From Brasenia schreberi (Eukaryota > Streptophyta > Magnoliopsida > Nymphaeales > Cabombaceae), in assembly GCA_036023115.1 (NCBI GenBank), contig JAYKKT010000048.1:3682001-3746000 (forward strand): a DNA stretch of 64,000 nucleotides. Direction: 5' to 3'. The position numbers and the translations under genes were made by a program. Positions 34,346 through 47,400 of the stretch are shown here, in pieces (within the stretch, counting starts at the first letter, position 1; every line of letters begins with the position of its first letter). The notes beneath the pieces are model-generated. The model was given only the letters and a program-made list of their open reading frames with translations. It did not search any database and had not been told where the DNA came from.

Positions 34346-36351
34346 AGATGTGAGTATAGAAGTTCTATTGGCTTCATATTACTGCTGCTGGTTGGGAATT
34401 CTATTAAAATGTTTTCTTCCTTGTCGATTATTAGTTGTAAATTTGTAATCTTTTAGTCATCTGTTTGGGGTCTGCTAACCCCAGCTTGCGAGTACCAAAG
34501 AAAAAAGTTGGAAGTTGTTGCTTTCAAATTAAATTTTGGACAATGTCATCTTATTCATGTGTAGAACTTAATACTTTAAATGTTCCATCTGATCCTTCTA
34601 GATCACATAAAATAGAGGGGAGTGGATTGACCATGAGCTCTGGTATCAAATAGAGGAAGATGGTCCCCTACAGAAAAAAGAAAAAAGAAAAAGAAGGATG
34701 TTATGGTCTTGATATATGCTAATCAGGACTCATGAAACCTTCAAAATACTATTGGTGTTTAGGATTCTTATATCAAGGCAATCCATTGTGGCCGTCATGC
34801 TGTGTCATTCCACATATCTGAAATCTGCTAATTGGTGCCTTAGTTTCTGTTGTGTATGTGAGGAAGGAAACAAAATCAATACATCTGTTGTGGTTTTAAG
34901 GCCGTTTTCCTTGTTTTTGGTGAGGATTGAGGGTCTCTTCTTGTTTTTTACGGCTTACACTTTATTTTGTCCTTCCTCTTGAAAGGTCTTGATATTTGTA
35001 TGCGGGATGTCTGAGTACCCACCCTGATACACAAGTCACTTCTGACATTGTGATGTTAATTATAATATAAGTACACTTTCTATACGGGTGCTTGTGCTAA
35101 GAAATCGTTTGGTTTAAATAGAAAGCGTGTTCTCTTAAAATCTATATCACCCTTTTGAGCTATACCCAAATTCATGTCTCTTTTGGATAATCTTAAAATA
35201 TCCCTACTTTTCCTGTTATACATCATTCAATTTTTTCTTGCTTTTAAAAATTAATTTAAGAGAGTAAATGGATGAAAAATTGCTGAATTTGTTCTGCAGA
35301 ATAAAAGAGTAATCCAGATTCCAGATTGAAATATTAGTTTCACTTTCACTTCATTTTCCAACAAATAAATTGCACCATCTTATTTGGCACGGTCTATTCA
35401 ATGGAGATCAGCTTTCGAATGGCCAAATTCTGATATCTACCAATGATTTAGGATGTTAGAAATGTGTGTTGTTTTATCCATTCATTTTCAACTCTTGCAA
35501 AATCTGGTATATGCAACAGGCGATCAAAGAATAGATTCATACACAATTCAAGTGCCTAGATTCCAACTATAGAGTATGGCCGAAACCAAATAACATGACA
35601 TCAAGTGTCCTTAGGCAATCCACTAAACGTGCATAATACGAGAATTGTTTTCCTTTTTGCAGTTAATATTTGAACCTCAGAGTTGGGGACATTTTTAGGA
35701 TCAACAAAAGAAAGCGATAAATTTGGGCGTCCCTAAATAGGGAGGACGGGTTTTGGTTATTTCTTTTCTTTTGTTGAATGGGTTACTTGTACTCTTATAT
35801 AATCTCCTGAACTGTACGTTTTCATAGATTCAGTGGTTATTTCTTGATAGCACGATGCTTCCTTTATTAATTATGAGTTTTGACTGGATATTTATCATCC
35901 TAATGGTGTTTTTGTGCTGTTCTCACTTCCATTCTACTGGCCTGATTGTGCTTTTACGCAGAGAAGAATAAGATATTCACAATTCAAGAGGGTGATTCTT
36001 GCTTTTCAACTTCGATTATCCATCTGTTCAGATTGAATTGACGGTTCTGGATATTTCTTTTATGATTCAGGCGATCAGACCCTCAGTACCAGTTCACAAA
36101 TATTCAAGTCTTTAGTGGGTATAGATTGTCAAAGATCTCTACCGAGTTGTTTTTGCAGATTTGTAAAGATAGACTATTATGATCGTTTGTTGAATGTCCC
36201 TTTCTCTTTGTGAATGTTATGCTATGACTTCTTTTAGTAATGTTCACAGAAGTTGGTATTGGTCTTATTCTTTACTTGTTATGACTCATGACGGACTTGC
36301 GACTTTATGAACTTGAATCCTTATCTTTAGGCCATCTCATATTTTATTATG
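34346..36351. other. Spacer downstream of the RAP pseudogene
   Basis: AT-rich. No exon, repeat or motif that I can support. Confidence 0.5.
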
Positions 36352-36490
36352 TACAGTCATCGTAGAGACTGTTTATTGTGAGTTAACTGCTAACATGGCA
36401 CATGATAGGGATATGTGAAAACAAAGAATCCATGTAGCCGACCCCGTCTAGTATGGGAAAAGGCTTAGTTGTTATACAGTCATGGTAGAG
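36352..36490 (+). mobile_element. Minimal RTE LINE tail with target-site duplication
   Basis: Only the last ~107 bases of the LINE are present (gagttaactgctaacatggc ... atccatgtagccgacc ... cttagttgtt). They are flanked by 16-bp direct repeats tacagtcatcgtagag (36352-36367) and tacagtcatggtagag (36475-36490). Confidence 0.88.
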
Positions 36491-36654
36491 GCATGCTGTC
36501 ATTTTCTTAAAGTAGCCTATGATTTCCTTCAGCTATAAGTTTTTGTGGCATTTTTCCTTATCTAAAGCTGCCTTATGATTATTATTTGGTTAAAGGCCTT
36601 GATATTGTAGGAATAGCCACAACATGCTGTTCATATGGTCCTTTTATCTCTATT

Positions 36655-36930
36655 ACAATAACAACTAAGCCTTTTTTTCATACAAGATGGGGTTGACTAC
36701 ATGGATTCTTTGTTTATGTAAAGCTCAATCATGTGTCATACTAACCACTAACTCAACATAAGCTAAATTATGCTATATCATTTCCTCTCAACACTTTTGT
36801 AGTCTTCTTCCTCTTTTAATATTATCACAATCTAGTTTCTCATACCTTCTTATTGAAGCTTCCTTGGTCGTTTGTCTTTCTATATGTCCAAACCATCTTA
36901 AACGATTTTTCCTAATTTTGTCATCTATTT
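36655..36930 (-). mobile_element. RTE LINE 3' fragment
   Basis: Minus-strand copy of the LINE tail (aactaagcctttttttcata, ggttgactacatggattctt) followed by the C-terminal RT region through ccaaaccatcttaaacga. Confidence 0.8.
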
Positions 36931-36999
36931 ATGGTTGATTTTTCTTAAAATATTTCAGAAAAATAATATAAAGACATTAGGAGATGAGGAGGAAGAGAG

Positions 37000-38289
37000 G
37001 CTTGGCTGCTTCTTGGATGTTGCCCTCTTCTCTCTTTCTCTCTCTCTCTCTCCTTTCTTTTTATACAAAGTAATCATAATAATCCTAATCGATTTACACT
37101 TTATAATAAAAAAAAGTATAAAGACTGAATTGCCCCTATACTAAAGATATTATCCTAGCAACTTCTCGTGGATCCAAATCAAAACAGATACACATGGGTC
37201 TAGATCCAATTCAGTTTCTTCAACATGCCCTTCAAGTTGGGTGTAGGATATTGGTTACTCTCAACTTGTTAAGAGCTCTCTTTAAACTACTGTGGTCACT
37301 AACTTTATCAATATATATGCTACTTGGTCATCCGTGCATACATGTATGAGTTTGAAAACAGCTTGAGTGATCTTCTCTCTAATACAGTGTCGGTCCACTT
37401 TAACGTGTTTAGTTTTCTCATGATATACTGGATTCGAGACGATTTGTACGACAACCTTACTATCCGTGAAAAAATGAATAGGAGTATTTGCTATGTTGCC
37501 AATTTCCTCCATGAGAGATAAAATTCATAGGCCTTGACACATACCATGTATAACTTGACCTTGCCATCACATACTGTTTTAGTCTTTTCCAAGAGACAAT
37601 TTTCCTCCTACATACAAAGTAGTCAGATATAGATTTTCTGTCTTCTATTGACCCTGCCCAATTAACATCTGAATAAACTTCAATATCAAGTGATTGATTA
37701 GGAGTATACAGGATTCTGTGAGTTACCGTGGATTTAAGATATCGGATTATGTGAAACACTCCATTAATGTGATGTCTTGTTGGAGCATGCATCCACCTAC
37801 TAACATAACTCATGAAAAAACTAATGTTAGGCCTTGTGATGGTGGGGTAGATTAATTTACCTACTAATCTTTGATATCTACCAATATCTTCATATAATTA
37901 TTCATCTCTATTGCTGACTTTTTTATTTGATTCAATGGGTACAACACATGCTCGATATTCCAACATCTTTGTTTCTTCCAACAAATCCAAGATGTATTTC
38001 CTATGGCATACAAACATTCCCTTATTACATCTTATCATTTCTATGCCAAGAAAATAATGTAAATTGCCCATATCCTTCAAATTAAATAAGTCATGTAGCC
38101 TCTTCTTAAGAGAACTTATATCATCTACGTCATCTCATGTAATGATAATATCATCAACATACACTACTAATAAGATGGTCTTATCATTGCATTTTATTAA
38201 GAAGGTATGATCATTTATGCTTCTCTTGAATCCTAAACTGATTACACCTTTACTAAAATTTTAAAACCAAGCTCTTGGTGATTGTTTTA
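37000..38289 (-). mobile_element. Ty1/copia fragment: LTR, RNase H and RT
   Basis: Minus strand, in frame segments: RNase H (FFTDSKVVVQIVSNPVYHEK), RT C-terminus (SRWMHAPTRHHINGVFHIIR, SDVNWAGSIEDRKS), and LHYFLGIEMIRCNKG. The LTR-like flank at 37000-37230 ends at aacatgcccttcaagttggg, the purine-tract side. Interrupted at 38290 by a LINE. Confidence 0.82.
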
Positions 38290-39239
38290 GCTCGTACAAT
38301 ACAACAACAACTAAGCCTTTTCCCATACTAGACGGGGTCGGCTACATGGATTCTTTGTTTCCACGTAGCCCTATCATGTGTCATGTTAGTAGTTAACTCA
38401 CAAAAAGCTAGATCATTCTTTATTGTTTCTTTCCAACACTTTGTGGTCGTCCTCTACCTCTTTTAATACTTTTAAAATCTAGTTTTTATACCTTCTTACA
38501 GGGTCTTCTTTATATATGTCCAAACCATCTTAGACTATATTCTCTCATTTTATCCTCTATTAGTGTCACTCCTAATTTGTTTCTAATAACCTCATTATGT
38601 ATACGGTCTTTTCTTGTATGACCACTCATCCATCTCAACATCTTCATTTCTGTCAGAGACATCTTTTGTACATGTTGATGATTAATTGTCCAACACTCAT
38701 AACCATAAAACATGGTAGGTCTAATTGCTGCTCTATAATATTTACCTTTTAACTTTAATTGTATCTTCTTATCACAAAGAATATGTGATGCTCCTCTCCA
38801 TTTTAACCAACCTGCATTAATTCTATGCGTAACATCTCTATCAATTCTTTCATGACTTTGAAAATTTGACCCTAGGTATTTAAAACTTTTCTTTTGGGGG
38901 GGTGCAAGATGTGCCAATTTTAATTTCTATGTCCCCTGAAGTAATCAAATGATCAAACTTACATTCCATATATTCTATATTTGTTCTACTAAGTCGAAAG
39001 TCTATACTTTCTAATGTTTCTCTCCATAGTTCCAATTTTCTATTAACTTTTTCCTTAGACTCCTCCACTAACACAATGTCGTCTGTAAATAACATACACC
39101 AAGGTACTTCATCTTGAATATATTTTGTTAACTCATCAATCACCATTATAAATAAGTATGGACTTAAAGTTGATCCTTAATGTAACCCAATATTAACTTC
39201 AAAGAAATTTGTCATTCCTTCAGAGTTTGCTCATACAAT
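38290..39239 (-). mobile_element. RTE LINE nested in copia, with 11-bp target duplication
   Basis: The minus-strand LINE starts at its (TTG)n tail (acaacaacaactaag) and runs through the RT C-terminus ([38 protein letters not shown]) to a near-intact catalytic box segment (WCMLFTDDIVLVEESKEK). Flanks are gctcgtacaat (38290-38300) and gctcatacaat (39229-39239). The copia sequence resumes beyond the second repeat. Confidence 0.9.
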
Positions 39240-40075
39240 GATTTTTTTAATTTGCAAACCTTCTGTGATCCCATTTTTTCATGATAGCCAAGTGGTAGGT
39301 CCATGTATATGTTTTCTAATAGATCTCTTTAAAAGAAAGCATTCTTTACATGCAGTTGCTATAGATCGCACCTTTTATTAACTGCTACACTAAGTACTCT
39401 AATAGTATTCATCTTGGCTACATGTACAAACGTCTGTTTGGTCTATTCCATATGATTGACTGGATACAACATTACCACCCACAAATGATACATATCCTTA
39501 GGTAGATTTCCTGTCTTCGATAGATCCAACACAATCTCCATCGGTATATATTTCTATGTCTATATGACCATTATCTTTGTATATTACTCCACATCGGATT
39601 GCTCTTTAAGTACTTGAATATGTGAAACACTACATCTATATGCATCTTTGATGGTGCCTACATAAATTAACTCACCATTCCAACTGCATATGCTATATCT
39701 GGGTATGTGATGGTCAAGTATATCAGCTTTTCAACCGGTCGTTGGTGTCTAGTCACATCAGTCTTGTCATATCCATCATCCAATTATAGCTTTTGGTTGA
39801 CATCCATGGGGTGTTAAGAGGTTTACAATCTAAATTTTTTGTATCACATAGTAAATCTAGTGTATACTTTCATTGATTTAAGAATATACTTGCACTAGAA
39901 TACATAACTTCAATACCAAGAAAATAGTGTAGTCTTCCTAAGTCTTATATTGAACAACTCATATAATTCTCATTTAAGCCTTTCAATTTCTTTAATATCA
40001 TCGCCTTTACAATTATATTATCAACATATGTTGATTTCTCACACAAATCTTCATTAAATCTATAAGAATTTCCAG
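39240..40075 (-). mobile_element. Ty1/copia RT fragments, rearranged
   Basis: Continues the copia interrupted by the LINE (RT region with eroded KNAFL and VAKM relics). Beyond ~39440 is a second, related RT/RNase H piece (relic of YTDGDCVGSIEDRKS and the ITRPDIAYAVG region). All frames are broken. Confidence 0.65.
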
Positions 40076-41050
40076 TGGAGAGGAAGAAAAAGAGATGGAG
40101 GTTGGCATCTCCACAATTGGCTACCTCCCACACTTTCTCTCTCTTCCTTTAATCACAAGTAACCCCTTAGGGTTACTTACATTATAATAAAAAAGGAAAG
40201 GAAGACTAAAATGCCCCTATACTAAAGATTTACTTCCTAACAACTTCTATTGAATTAGGACAAAAATAGATCCAATAAGAGTTGGATCCAAACTCTTCTT
40301 TAACACGCCCCTCAAGTTGGGGGTAGGATGATGGCTACCCTAATTTGTTAGGAGTTCTTTTGAAGCATATTGTAGTCATTGGCTTTGTTAATATGTCTGT
40401 TGCTTGGTCTTCTGAGCGTACATGCATGAGCTTGAAGACTCCTTGAGTGATCTTCTATATGATGAAGTGACAATCCACTTCAATGTGTTTCGTCCTCTCA
40501 CAATATACTGGGTTTGAGGCAATTTGTATGGTTGTCTTACTGTCTGTAAAGAAATAGATGGAGGTGTTTATTCCAATACTAATTTCCTCCACGAGGGATG
40601 AAACCCATAGACCTTCACACATACCAAGTTCAATAGCTCGATATTCTGCACTTGACCTTACAACTACTAACTGTTTCTTGCTCTTTGAGGAGACAACATA
40701 TCCTACTACACACAAAGTAGCCTGATGTAGACTTTTTATCCTCAATTGAGATCCTGTCCAATTGGCATATTAAAACACTTCAATATCTAGTGATTGGTTA
40801 GGAGTATATAGGATTCCATGAGTAATTGTGGATTTAAGATATCAGATTATGTGGAACACAACATTAATGTGTTATTTTGTTGGAGCATGCATCCACCTGC
40901 TAACATAACTCACTGCAAAACTAAGATCAGGTCTAGTGATGGTGAGGTATATTAACTTACCAACCAGTCTCTGACATCTACCAGTATCATTATATAGCTC
41001 ATCTTTATCATTTGTCCTTCTATTTGATTCAATAGGAACATTACATGCCC
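40076..41050 (-). mobile_element. Another Ty1/copia 3' end: LTR plus RNase H and RT
   Basis: An LTR-like block (40076-40309, ending aacacgcccctcaagttggg) is followed on the minus strand by RNase H (YFFTDSKTTIQIASNPVYCE, SSAEYRAIELGMCEGLWVSS) and RT pieces (SRWMHAPTK, TRPDLSFAV). It is cut at 41050 by gypsy sequence. Same family as 37.0-38.3 kb. Confidence 0.75.
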
Positions 41051-41945
41051 AACCCTATGATAACTCCTTGAGCATCTTCGTGAGTGGGACAACTATCATG
41101 GAAAAGCCTTTGATAAACCTTCGATAATAATTAGCTAAACCAAGAAAACTTATAAGTTTCGTGATTCCCCTAGGAATCTCCCACTATAAGATTACCCTAA
41201 TTTTCTTTAGGTCAATCTTTACATAACCATATCCTACTAAGGAAATCTCTTCCCTTTCAAACACACATTTTTCTCTCTTTACATATAATTCATGCTCACG
41301 CACGCAGCCTACTAAACACCTCTTTAAGATGTTCTATATGTGTCTTTAGATTCTTACTGTAAATTATAATATCATCTAAATACACAATGACAAAATTATC
41401 TAAGAGTACATACAAAACTTCATTTATAAATCGATTAAATGCAATTGGGGCATTGATGTCCATACGACATGACAAGGAATTCAAACGACCCTTATGTAGT
41501 CACCATCATTGTCTTCTCCTCATCTTCGGATGCAATTTGCACTTACCAATATCTGAAGCATAAGTTCAACTTTATGAACAATCATGCACCGCTCAACCTG
41601 TCAAACAAATCTGCAACCAAAGGCAGTGAATACTTATCCCAGATGGTTACTTACTTAATACACAATAATCAACATACATTCTCATGGAACCATCGTGTTT
41701 CCTCTTGAACAAAACTCAAGAGCCATATAGACTATTCGATGGTTGTATCACCTGCATTAAGCAACTTGCCTAGTTACTTCCTGAGTTTGGCCAACTCAAC
41801 TAGTTCCATCCTATATGTCCCCTTACATGGTAGCTTGCTTTCGGGACTTAAGATGATCTCGTGATCAGAGTGTCCCGGTGTTGCAGGATGGCACGTGTGA
41901 TGGCAGGGTGCACGGGGCACATGTGATTGTGGCATCAAGGGTCCC
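41051..41945 (-). mobile_element. Ty3/gypsy deletion derivative, inverted arm
   Basis: Minus-strand RT and start of RNase H: VIVYLDDIIIYSKNLKTHIE, relics of FEFLVMS and LPLVADLF, and [15 protein letters not shown]. It is ~97% identical over sampled stretches to the plus-strand 44200-45066. It shares the in-frame TAA after 'VTT' and the frame loss at 'MSYGHQ'. Confidence 0.88.
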
Positions 41946-43467
41946 TCGAATGGCTTGGGTTCCAGAATTTTAATTTTACTACAGAGTTTTCTTGAATTTT
42001 ACTCGAGGGCATGACCGAAAGCTAGTTGATAATTTCATTTGGGACCTTGATGAATACTTGAGAATGTCTTAAGTACCCAATGAAGATAATGTCGCAATTG
42101 TTGCACTTTTTACCTAGTGGAGATGCCAAGTTGTGATGAAGAACACGTGAGATGGCTACCTCCAAAGGCGGAAGATAACTCCCTTCAAATTGGGTTGAGT
42201 TCAAGCAAGAACTCCAAACACAATTCTCACCTATAAATAACATTAGATGAACTAGAGACATGCTTAAACAATTAAAACATTCTGGCTCTCTTCATGACTA
42301 TGTGAAGAAATTCAATGCTTCTTGAGGTGCAACACATGAGTGAAGAAGATAAACTTATCCACTTCGAGGATGGCCTACAACCATCGGCCTAAGTGGAATT
42401 AAGATGGTGAAAGCCTACGAATGTGATGGATATTATCGCCATGGAGGAGGTCTTGGGTGCCATGAACCGGCTCCAAGGTGACATGGTGTAGCAAAGCGAC
42501 CAGCTGGGTTGCTACAACATCTTTCGATCCTGGGTAGACTATGGAGAGCCATTTCCATAGACTTTATTTCGGAGCTACCTTGGGTGGATGGCCTTGAAAA
42601 GATATTAGTAGTTGTGGACCAGTTCTCAAAGTATGGAGTCTTCATAATCGCTTTGAGTGTGTATAGCGTTAGAGAGACTACTCAGTTATTCATGTGCCAT
42701 GTGGCAAAGCACTTTGGTATCCTGTAAGAGATAGTGAGTGATTGTAATGCATGCTTTACGAGTAAGTTTTGGAGTGAACTTTTTAGGATGATAGGTACCC
42801 ATTTGCTATTTTCATCCGCACATCATCCACAAACAGATGACCAGATCGAGAGGATGAACTCCATGTTGGAGGAATATTTGCACCACTATGTTACGACGAG
42901 TTAGAAAAACTGGGTTTCCTTACTTAAGGTAGCTTAGTTCAACTATAATACCCACTTAAGTTCGTCCACGGGGAAGAGTCCTTTCAAGCTGGCGATGGGG
43001 TAGCAACCGCTCAGATCGTTAGAGTTGATACAAGGGGATGGTAGTGGTAGTCGTCCAACTACTCTTCACGAGGTATGTGAGAAGCAAACCATGTACGAGG
43101 AGGCCAAAACCTCCCTTGATCGAGTGCATGCATGGATGATTAAGCGCGATGACAGGCACATGCATGATTATGAGTTCAATGTTGGGGATTTTGTATGGCT
43201 TCGAATACCCGAGTATATTCGGAAGTAAGTTTACAAAGAAAGTCACATGGAGTTAAAGCCAAAATATGATGGACCGTTTCGAGTCATGCACCACATTGGA
43301 TAGGTTTCATATAAGCTTGGGTTGCCAAGCAAGTTAAAATTACATCTAATCTTTAATATTTCATAGTTGAAGAAATATTACGAGGATCCAGAAAGGTTAG
43401 AGCATCAACCTCCGCCTCTAGTTAGAGGACATTCCTGCAGTCATGGCAGTACTAGCACATCGGGTGG
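41946..43467 (+). mobile_element. Ty3/gypsy fragment: gag joined to integrase
   Basis: Gag relics at 42000-42480 (FIWDLDEYLRMS, DYVKKFNAS, MSEEDKL). Then, after a large internal deletion, the integrase core (WRAISIDFISELPWVDGLEK, VVVDQFSKYGVFI, HHPQTDDQIERMN) and its C-terminal region (YEFNVGDFVWLRIPEY, LKPKYDGPFRVMHHIG). Protease, RT and RNase H are absent. Confidence 0.85.
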
Positions 43468-44146
43468 ATGGTGTGGCACCCCACCGATAAACACAATACA
43501 TGTTCATTTGGTGTGCGTGCTTTAGAACGTTCACCTCGTGTCCAACAAATCTCACATGTGAACCCTACTTGTAAACCCCATTTGTACGTTACATTAGTTG
43601 CACTAGTGTTATTAGTTGCATTTTGGTTTGGGATTGTAATCGGGTAACCGATATGGGTCCGAATACTTAGTGTGGTTAGTAATAACTATAGATCTCTCTA
43701 CAGACTATAGCACATGGACTAGTGTGTCTAGAGTTTTTTTAGGAAGCTCTAGCCTAGAGTGAAGTGCAACTCTCCCATATCTATAAATAGACGAGAGCAC
43801 CATAGGGTCAGCAATTCATTGATCACACAATTAGTGAGACACAAAAAAGAGTCGAGTCTTTGCATAAGCCTCCTTTGAGTATCAATAAAGGCAAACTTTC
43901 CTTCTAGATCATTTAGCATGGTTACTCACCACTGTGTGTGCTAGCCTAGATCTAGAGAAGAGATAAGAGGGGGAGCGTGTGAGAGAGAATTGAGGAAAAA
44001 CATAGAGTATTGGCTGCAAGATGCTAGGAAGGTCTCGGCATTATCCCTTTCACGCACAAGTGTGGTCTACGGTAGGAGGAGCTTCTATCGGCCATCACCC
44101 ACCCGAAAACCTCCCTTAAGGTGGAGTGTGTTTCGAGTTGGTGACA
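43468..44146 (+). repeat. Gypsy LTR, type A
   Basis: Near-match to 59339-59997. Contains a TATA-like ctataaatagacgagagc, and ends gagttggtgaca. The left boundary is uncertain because the two copies diverge at that end. Confidence 0.72.
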
Positions 44147-46990
44147 AACACTGTTACAGCACTTGTAGACCCCATCCCGTAGTGCGTGACCTGCCTTGAC
44201 GCCACAATCACATGTGCCCCGTGCACCCTGCCATCACACGTGCCATCCTGCAACACCAGGACACTCTGATCACGAGATCATCTTAAGTCCCGAAAGCAAG
44301 CTACCATGTAAGGGGACATATAGGATGGGACTAGTTGAGTTGGCCGAACTCACGAAGCAACTAGGCAAGTTGCTGGTCTGTATGGCTCTTGAGTTTTGTT
44401 CAAGAGGAAACACGATGGTTCCATGAGAATGTATGTTGATTATTGTGTATTAAGTAACCATCTGGGATAAGTATTCACTGCCTTTGGTTGCAGATTTGTT
44501 TGACAGGTTGAGTGGTGCATGATTGTTCATAAAGTTGAACTTATGCTTCAGATATTGGTAAGTGCAAATTGCACCCGAAGATGAGGAGAAGACAATGATG
44601 GTGACTACATAAGGGTCATTTGAATTCCTTGTCATGTCGTATGGACATCAATGCCCCAATTGCATTTAATTGATTTATAAATGAAGTTTTGTAGGTACTC
44701 TTAGATAATTTTGTCATTGTGTATTTAGATGATATTATAATTTACAGTAAGAGTCTAGAGACACATATAGAACATCTTAAAGAGGTGTTTAATAGGCTGT
44801 GTGAGCATGAATTATATGTAAAAAGAGAAAAATGTGTGTTTGAAAGGGAAGAGATTTCCTTCTAAGTTCATGTAGTAGGATATGGTTGTGTAAAGATGGA
44901 TCTAAAGAAAATTAAGGTAATCATATAGTGGGAGATTCCTAGGGGAATCACGAAACTTACAAGTTTTCTTGGTTTAGCTAATTATTATCGAAGGTTCATC
45001 AAAGGCTTTTCCATGATAGTTGCCCAACTCACGAAGATGCTCAAGAAGGAATTATCATAGGGTTGGATGCACCTCACTTCAAAGTGTTTGAAGACTTAAA
45101 ACACGCCATCTCTAGCAAGTCTGTGATGCACCTACCAAACTTCACACTACCCTTTGACCTACATACACACGCCAACAACATTGTAGCACTTGGTGTCCTT
45201 GTACAGGAGGGACATCGAGTTGCTTTCGAGAGTCGAAAGCTTAAAGGGGCGAAAACTCGATATGGGACTCATAAAAAGGAGTTACTAGTTGTTGTTCATT
45301 GTTTGCATGTACGGAGAGTTTATCTCTTAGGAGCTCCATCCATGGTGATCAAAGACAATGTGGCAAACACATTCCTCAAGACCCAAGAGAAACTAACGAC
45401 TAGGCAAGTGCATTAGTTATAGTTCATGAAGGAGTACGAGTTCCAGCAACAGTATCAACTAGGGAAGCATAATGTCATAGTAGATGCCCTTAATCGCAAG
45501 AGAGTGACTGAGATGGTGTGCACTATCACATATCTTGAAAGAGATTTGTAGCAACAGGTGGGGTTGCATTCACTAACATACCCTGCATATGAACAACTAA
45601 GGAGGTAAGCCTTGAGCGCATTGCCAAGAACATCGTAGAGGACGCTGGACTCCTTTCGACATTGGAGAACCAGTTGGTGGCATAAAAAACTAGTGATCTA
45701 TGATGTGTGATCCTCAAAGTCTCACACCAGTAAGGAGGTGAGCTTGTGAGCACATTGCCAAGAACATTGTGGACGACGATGGACTCCTTTCGACATTGGC
45801 GCACCATTTGGTGATGTTGAAAATAGGTGATCTACGACGTGTGATCCTCAAAGTCTCCCACCAAGACTTTTGCAACCCTTACCGGTGTCAAGTCGACCTT
45901 GGTCTTCGGTGACTATAAATTTCATTGGTTGATTTCCTTGTGTTGATGGGTTTGAATCCGTGTTTGTGATTGTTGACAGGTTTTCTCAATATACTATCTT
46001 CATGGCAACCTCAAGAGAATGGTCACTAATGAAGCCTTCAATCTCTTCACAAAAAATGTTGCAAAGCACTTTAGAATATTGGAGGAGATCACATGAGACA
46101 GAGACGCCAGATTTACATGTAACTTCTGGAGGAGACTCTTTTAGAGAGCCGACACAATGCTAGATTTCTCGATGACTCATCATCCTCAAAGAGATAGTTA
46201 AACTAAACGGGTCAATGAGTTATTAGAGGAATATCTAAGACATTATATAATAGTTAGTCATAAAAATTGGGTTTGTTTGCTTGAGAGAGCATAGTTTGCA
46301 CACAATATACACAAGAGTTCTTCTATGAGCAAGAGCCCTTTTGAGTTGACAATGGGATGGTAACCATTGTTTCCTCTCGACTTAGCCCAAGGTGGGGCTA
46401 ACCACAATTGTCTAGCGACTTTAAAAGAAATTCAAAAGAGGCATCCCATAATAGAGGAAGCACGTACCTCGCTTGAACGTGCGAGAGCAAGGATGACAAC
46501 ATTCTCCAATAGGAAGGGGAAGGACATGCAATACGATATTGGAGATAACATTGACTAAGAATCCCCAATTACATATGGAAATATGTGTATAAAGGGATCC
46601 AACTCAATCTCAAACCCAAGTATGATGCTCTATTTGAGATTATGGAGAAGATTGGCAGGGTACTTATATGTTAAAGTCTACTAGAACGATTGAAGATTCA
46701 CCCAATCTTCCACATTTTTCAACATAAACCTTGCTATGAAGATCCATTTCGATGAGAGAGTCTTCCACCTCCACTCATTAAGAAGGATTTGGGTCCTATA
46801 TCGGAGATACTTCGGCATGAAGTACGTGGACAAGGGCCTAAGAAACTTTCGCGGTATTTGGTTAGATGAACCGATAAAGGAGAGGATGATAACACTTTGC
46901 TTCCAATTACTTAACTTTGGTAGCATGAAGACATGGTGCAATAATTTCACAAGGCATTGAGGACGAGTCTGAAGACAAGTGGGGGAGAAT
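44147..46990 (+). mobile_element. Ty3/gypsy deletion derivative (gag-less), copy B1
   Basis: Starts with a remnant of LTR type B (acagcacttgtagaccccat), which at ~44255 passes directly into RT coding sequence (DHEIILSPESKLPCKGTYRM), so gag and protease are deleted. Then RT, RNase H (45063-45416: VFEDLKHAISSKSVMHLPNF, FDLHTHANNIVALGVLVQEG, ESRKLKGAKTRYGTHKKELL), the integrase core (MFVIVDRFSQYTIFMATS, DARFTCNFWRR), and its C-terminus (ERARARMTTFSNRKG). The polypurine tract gtgggggagaat is at 46979-46990. Many stops. Confidence 0.88.
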
Positions 46991-47400
46991 TATCACAGCA
47001 CTTGCAAACCCCGTCCCGTCCCATCCCGCAATGCGCACACCACTTGGATTGATGCCACAATCACGTGCATCCTCTACACCCTATCGCTGCACACACCCTC
47101 TTGTAATATAGGAACACCTTCTAGGAGACCTGTCTATGTACAACTACCACTCGACTACGACACGCACACCCACCTGTCGCCCAATCAACACAAGTTAGAT
47201 GCTCCATGTGCCCCGCACCACTACAACATCTCGACATATGCATTACAAATTTTGGAGCCCTGTCCCAACGTGCCGCTCCACGCGGCCTGCAGCATGTGCC
47301 TTGCGCGTCATGTGCCCTAGCACTAGTAGAGGTTTCTCTCCCATGTAGTAATAAGTGGCAACCCCTTATGCACCCTGCCTAGGGTTAAGAGTCGATCGTG
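46991..47400 (+). repeat. Gypsy LTR type B, 3' copy (approximate end)
   Basis: Begins tatcacagcacttgcaaacc right after the purine tract. Shares ccacaatcacgtgc with the remnant at 44197-44220. The end is unclear because copia sequence follows. Confidence 0.6.

Noticed and set aside
44450..44635. Antisense open stretches beginning MTRNSNDPYVVTI at three loci (41469, 44635, 61606)
   Set aside because: They are the reverse strand of the gypsy RT copies. Repetition comes from the element, not from a conserved protein.
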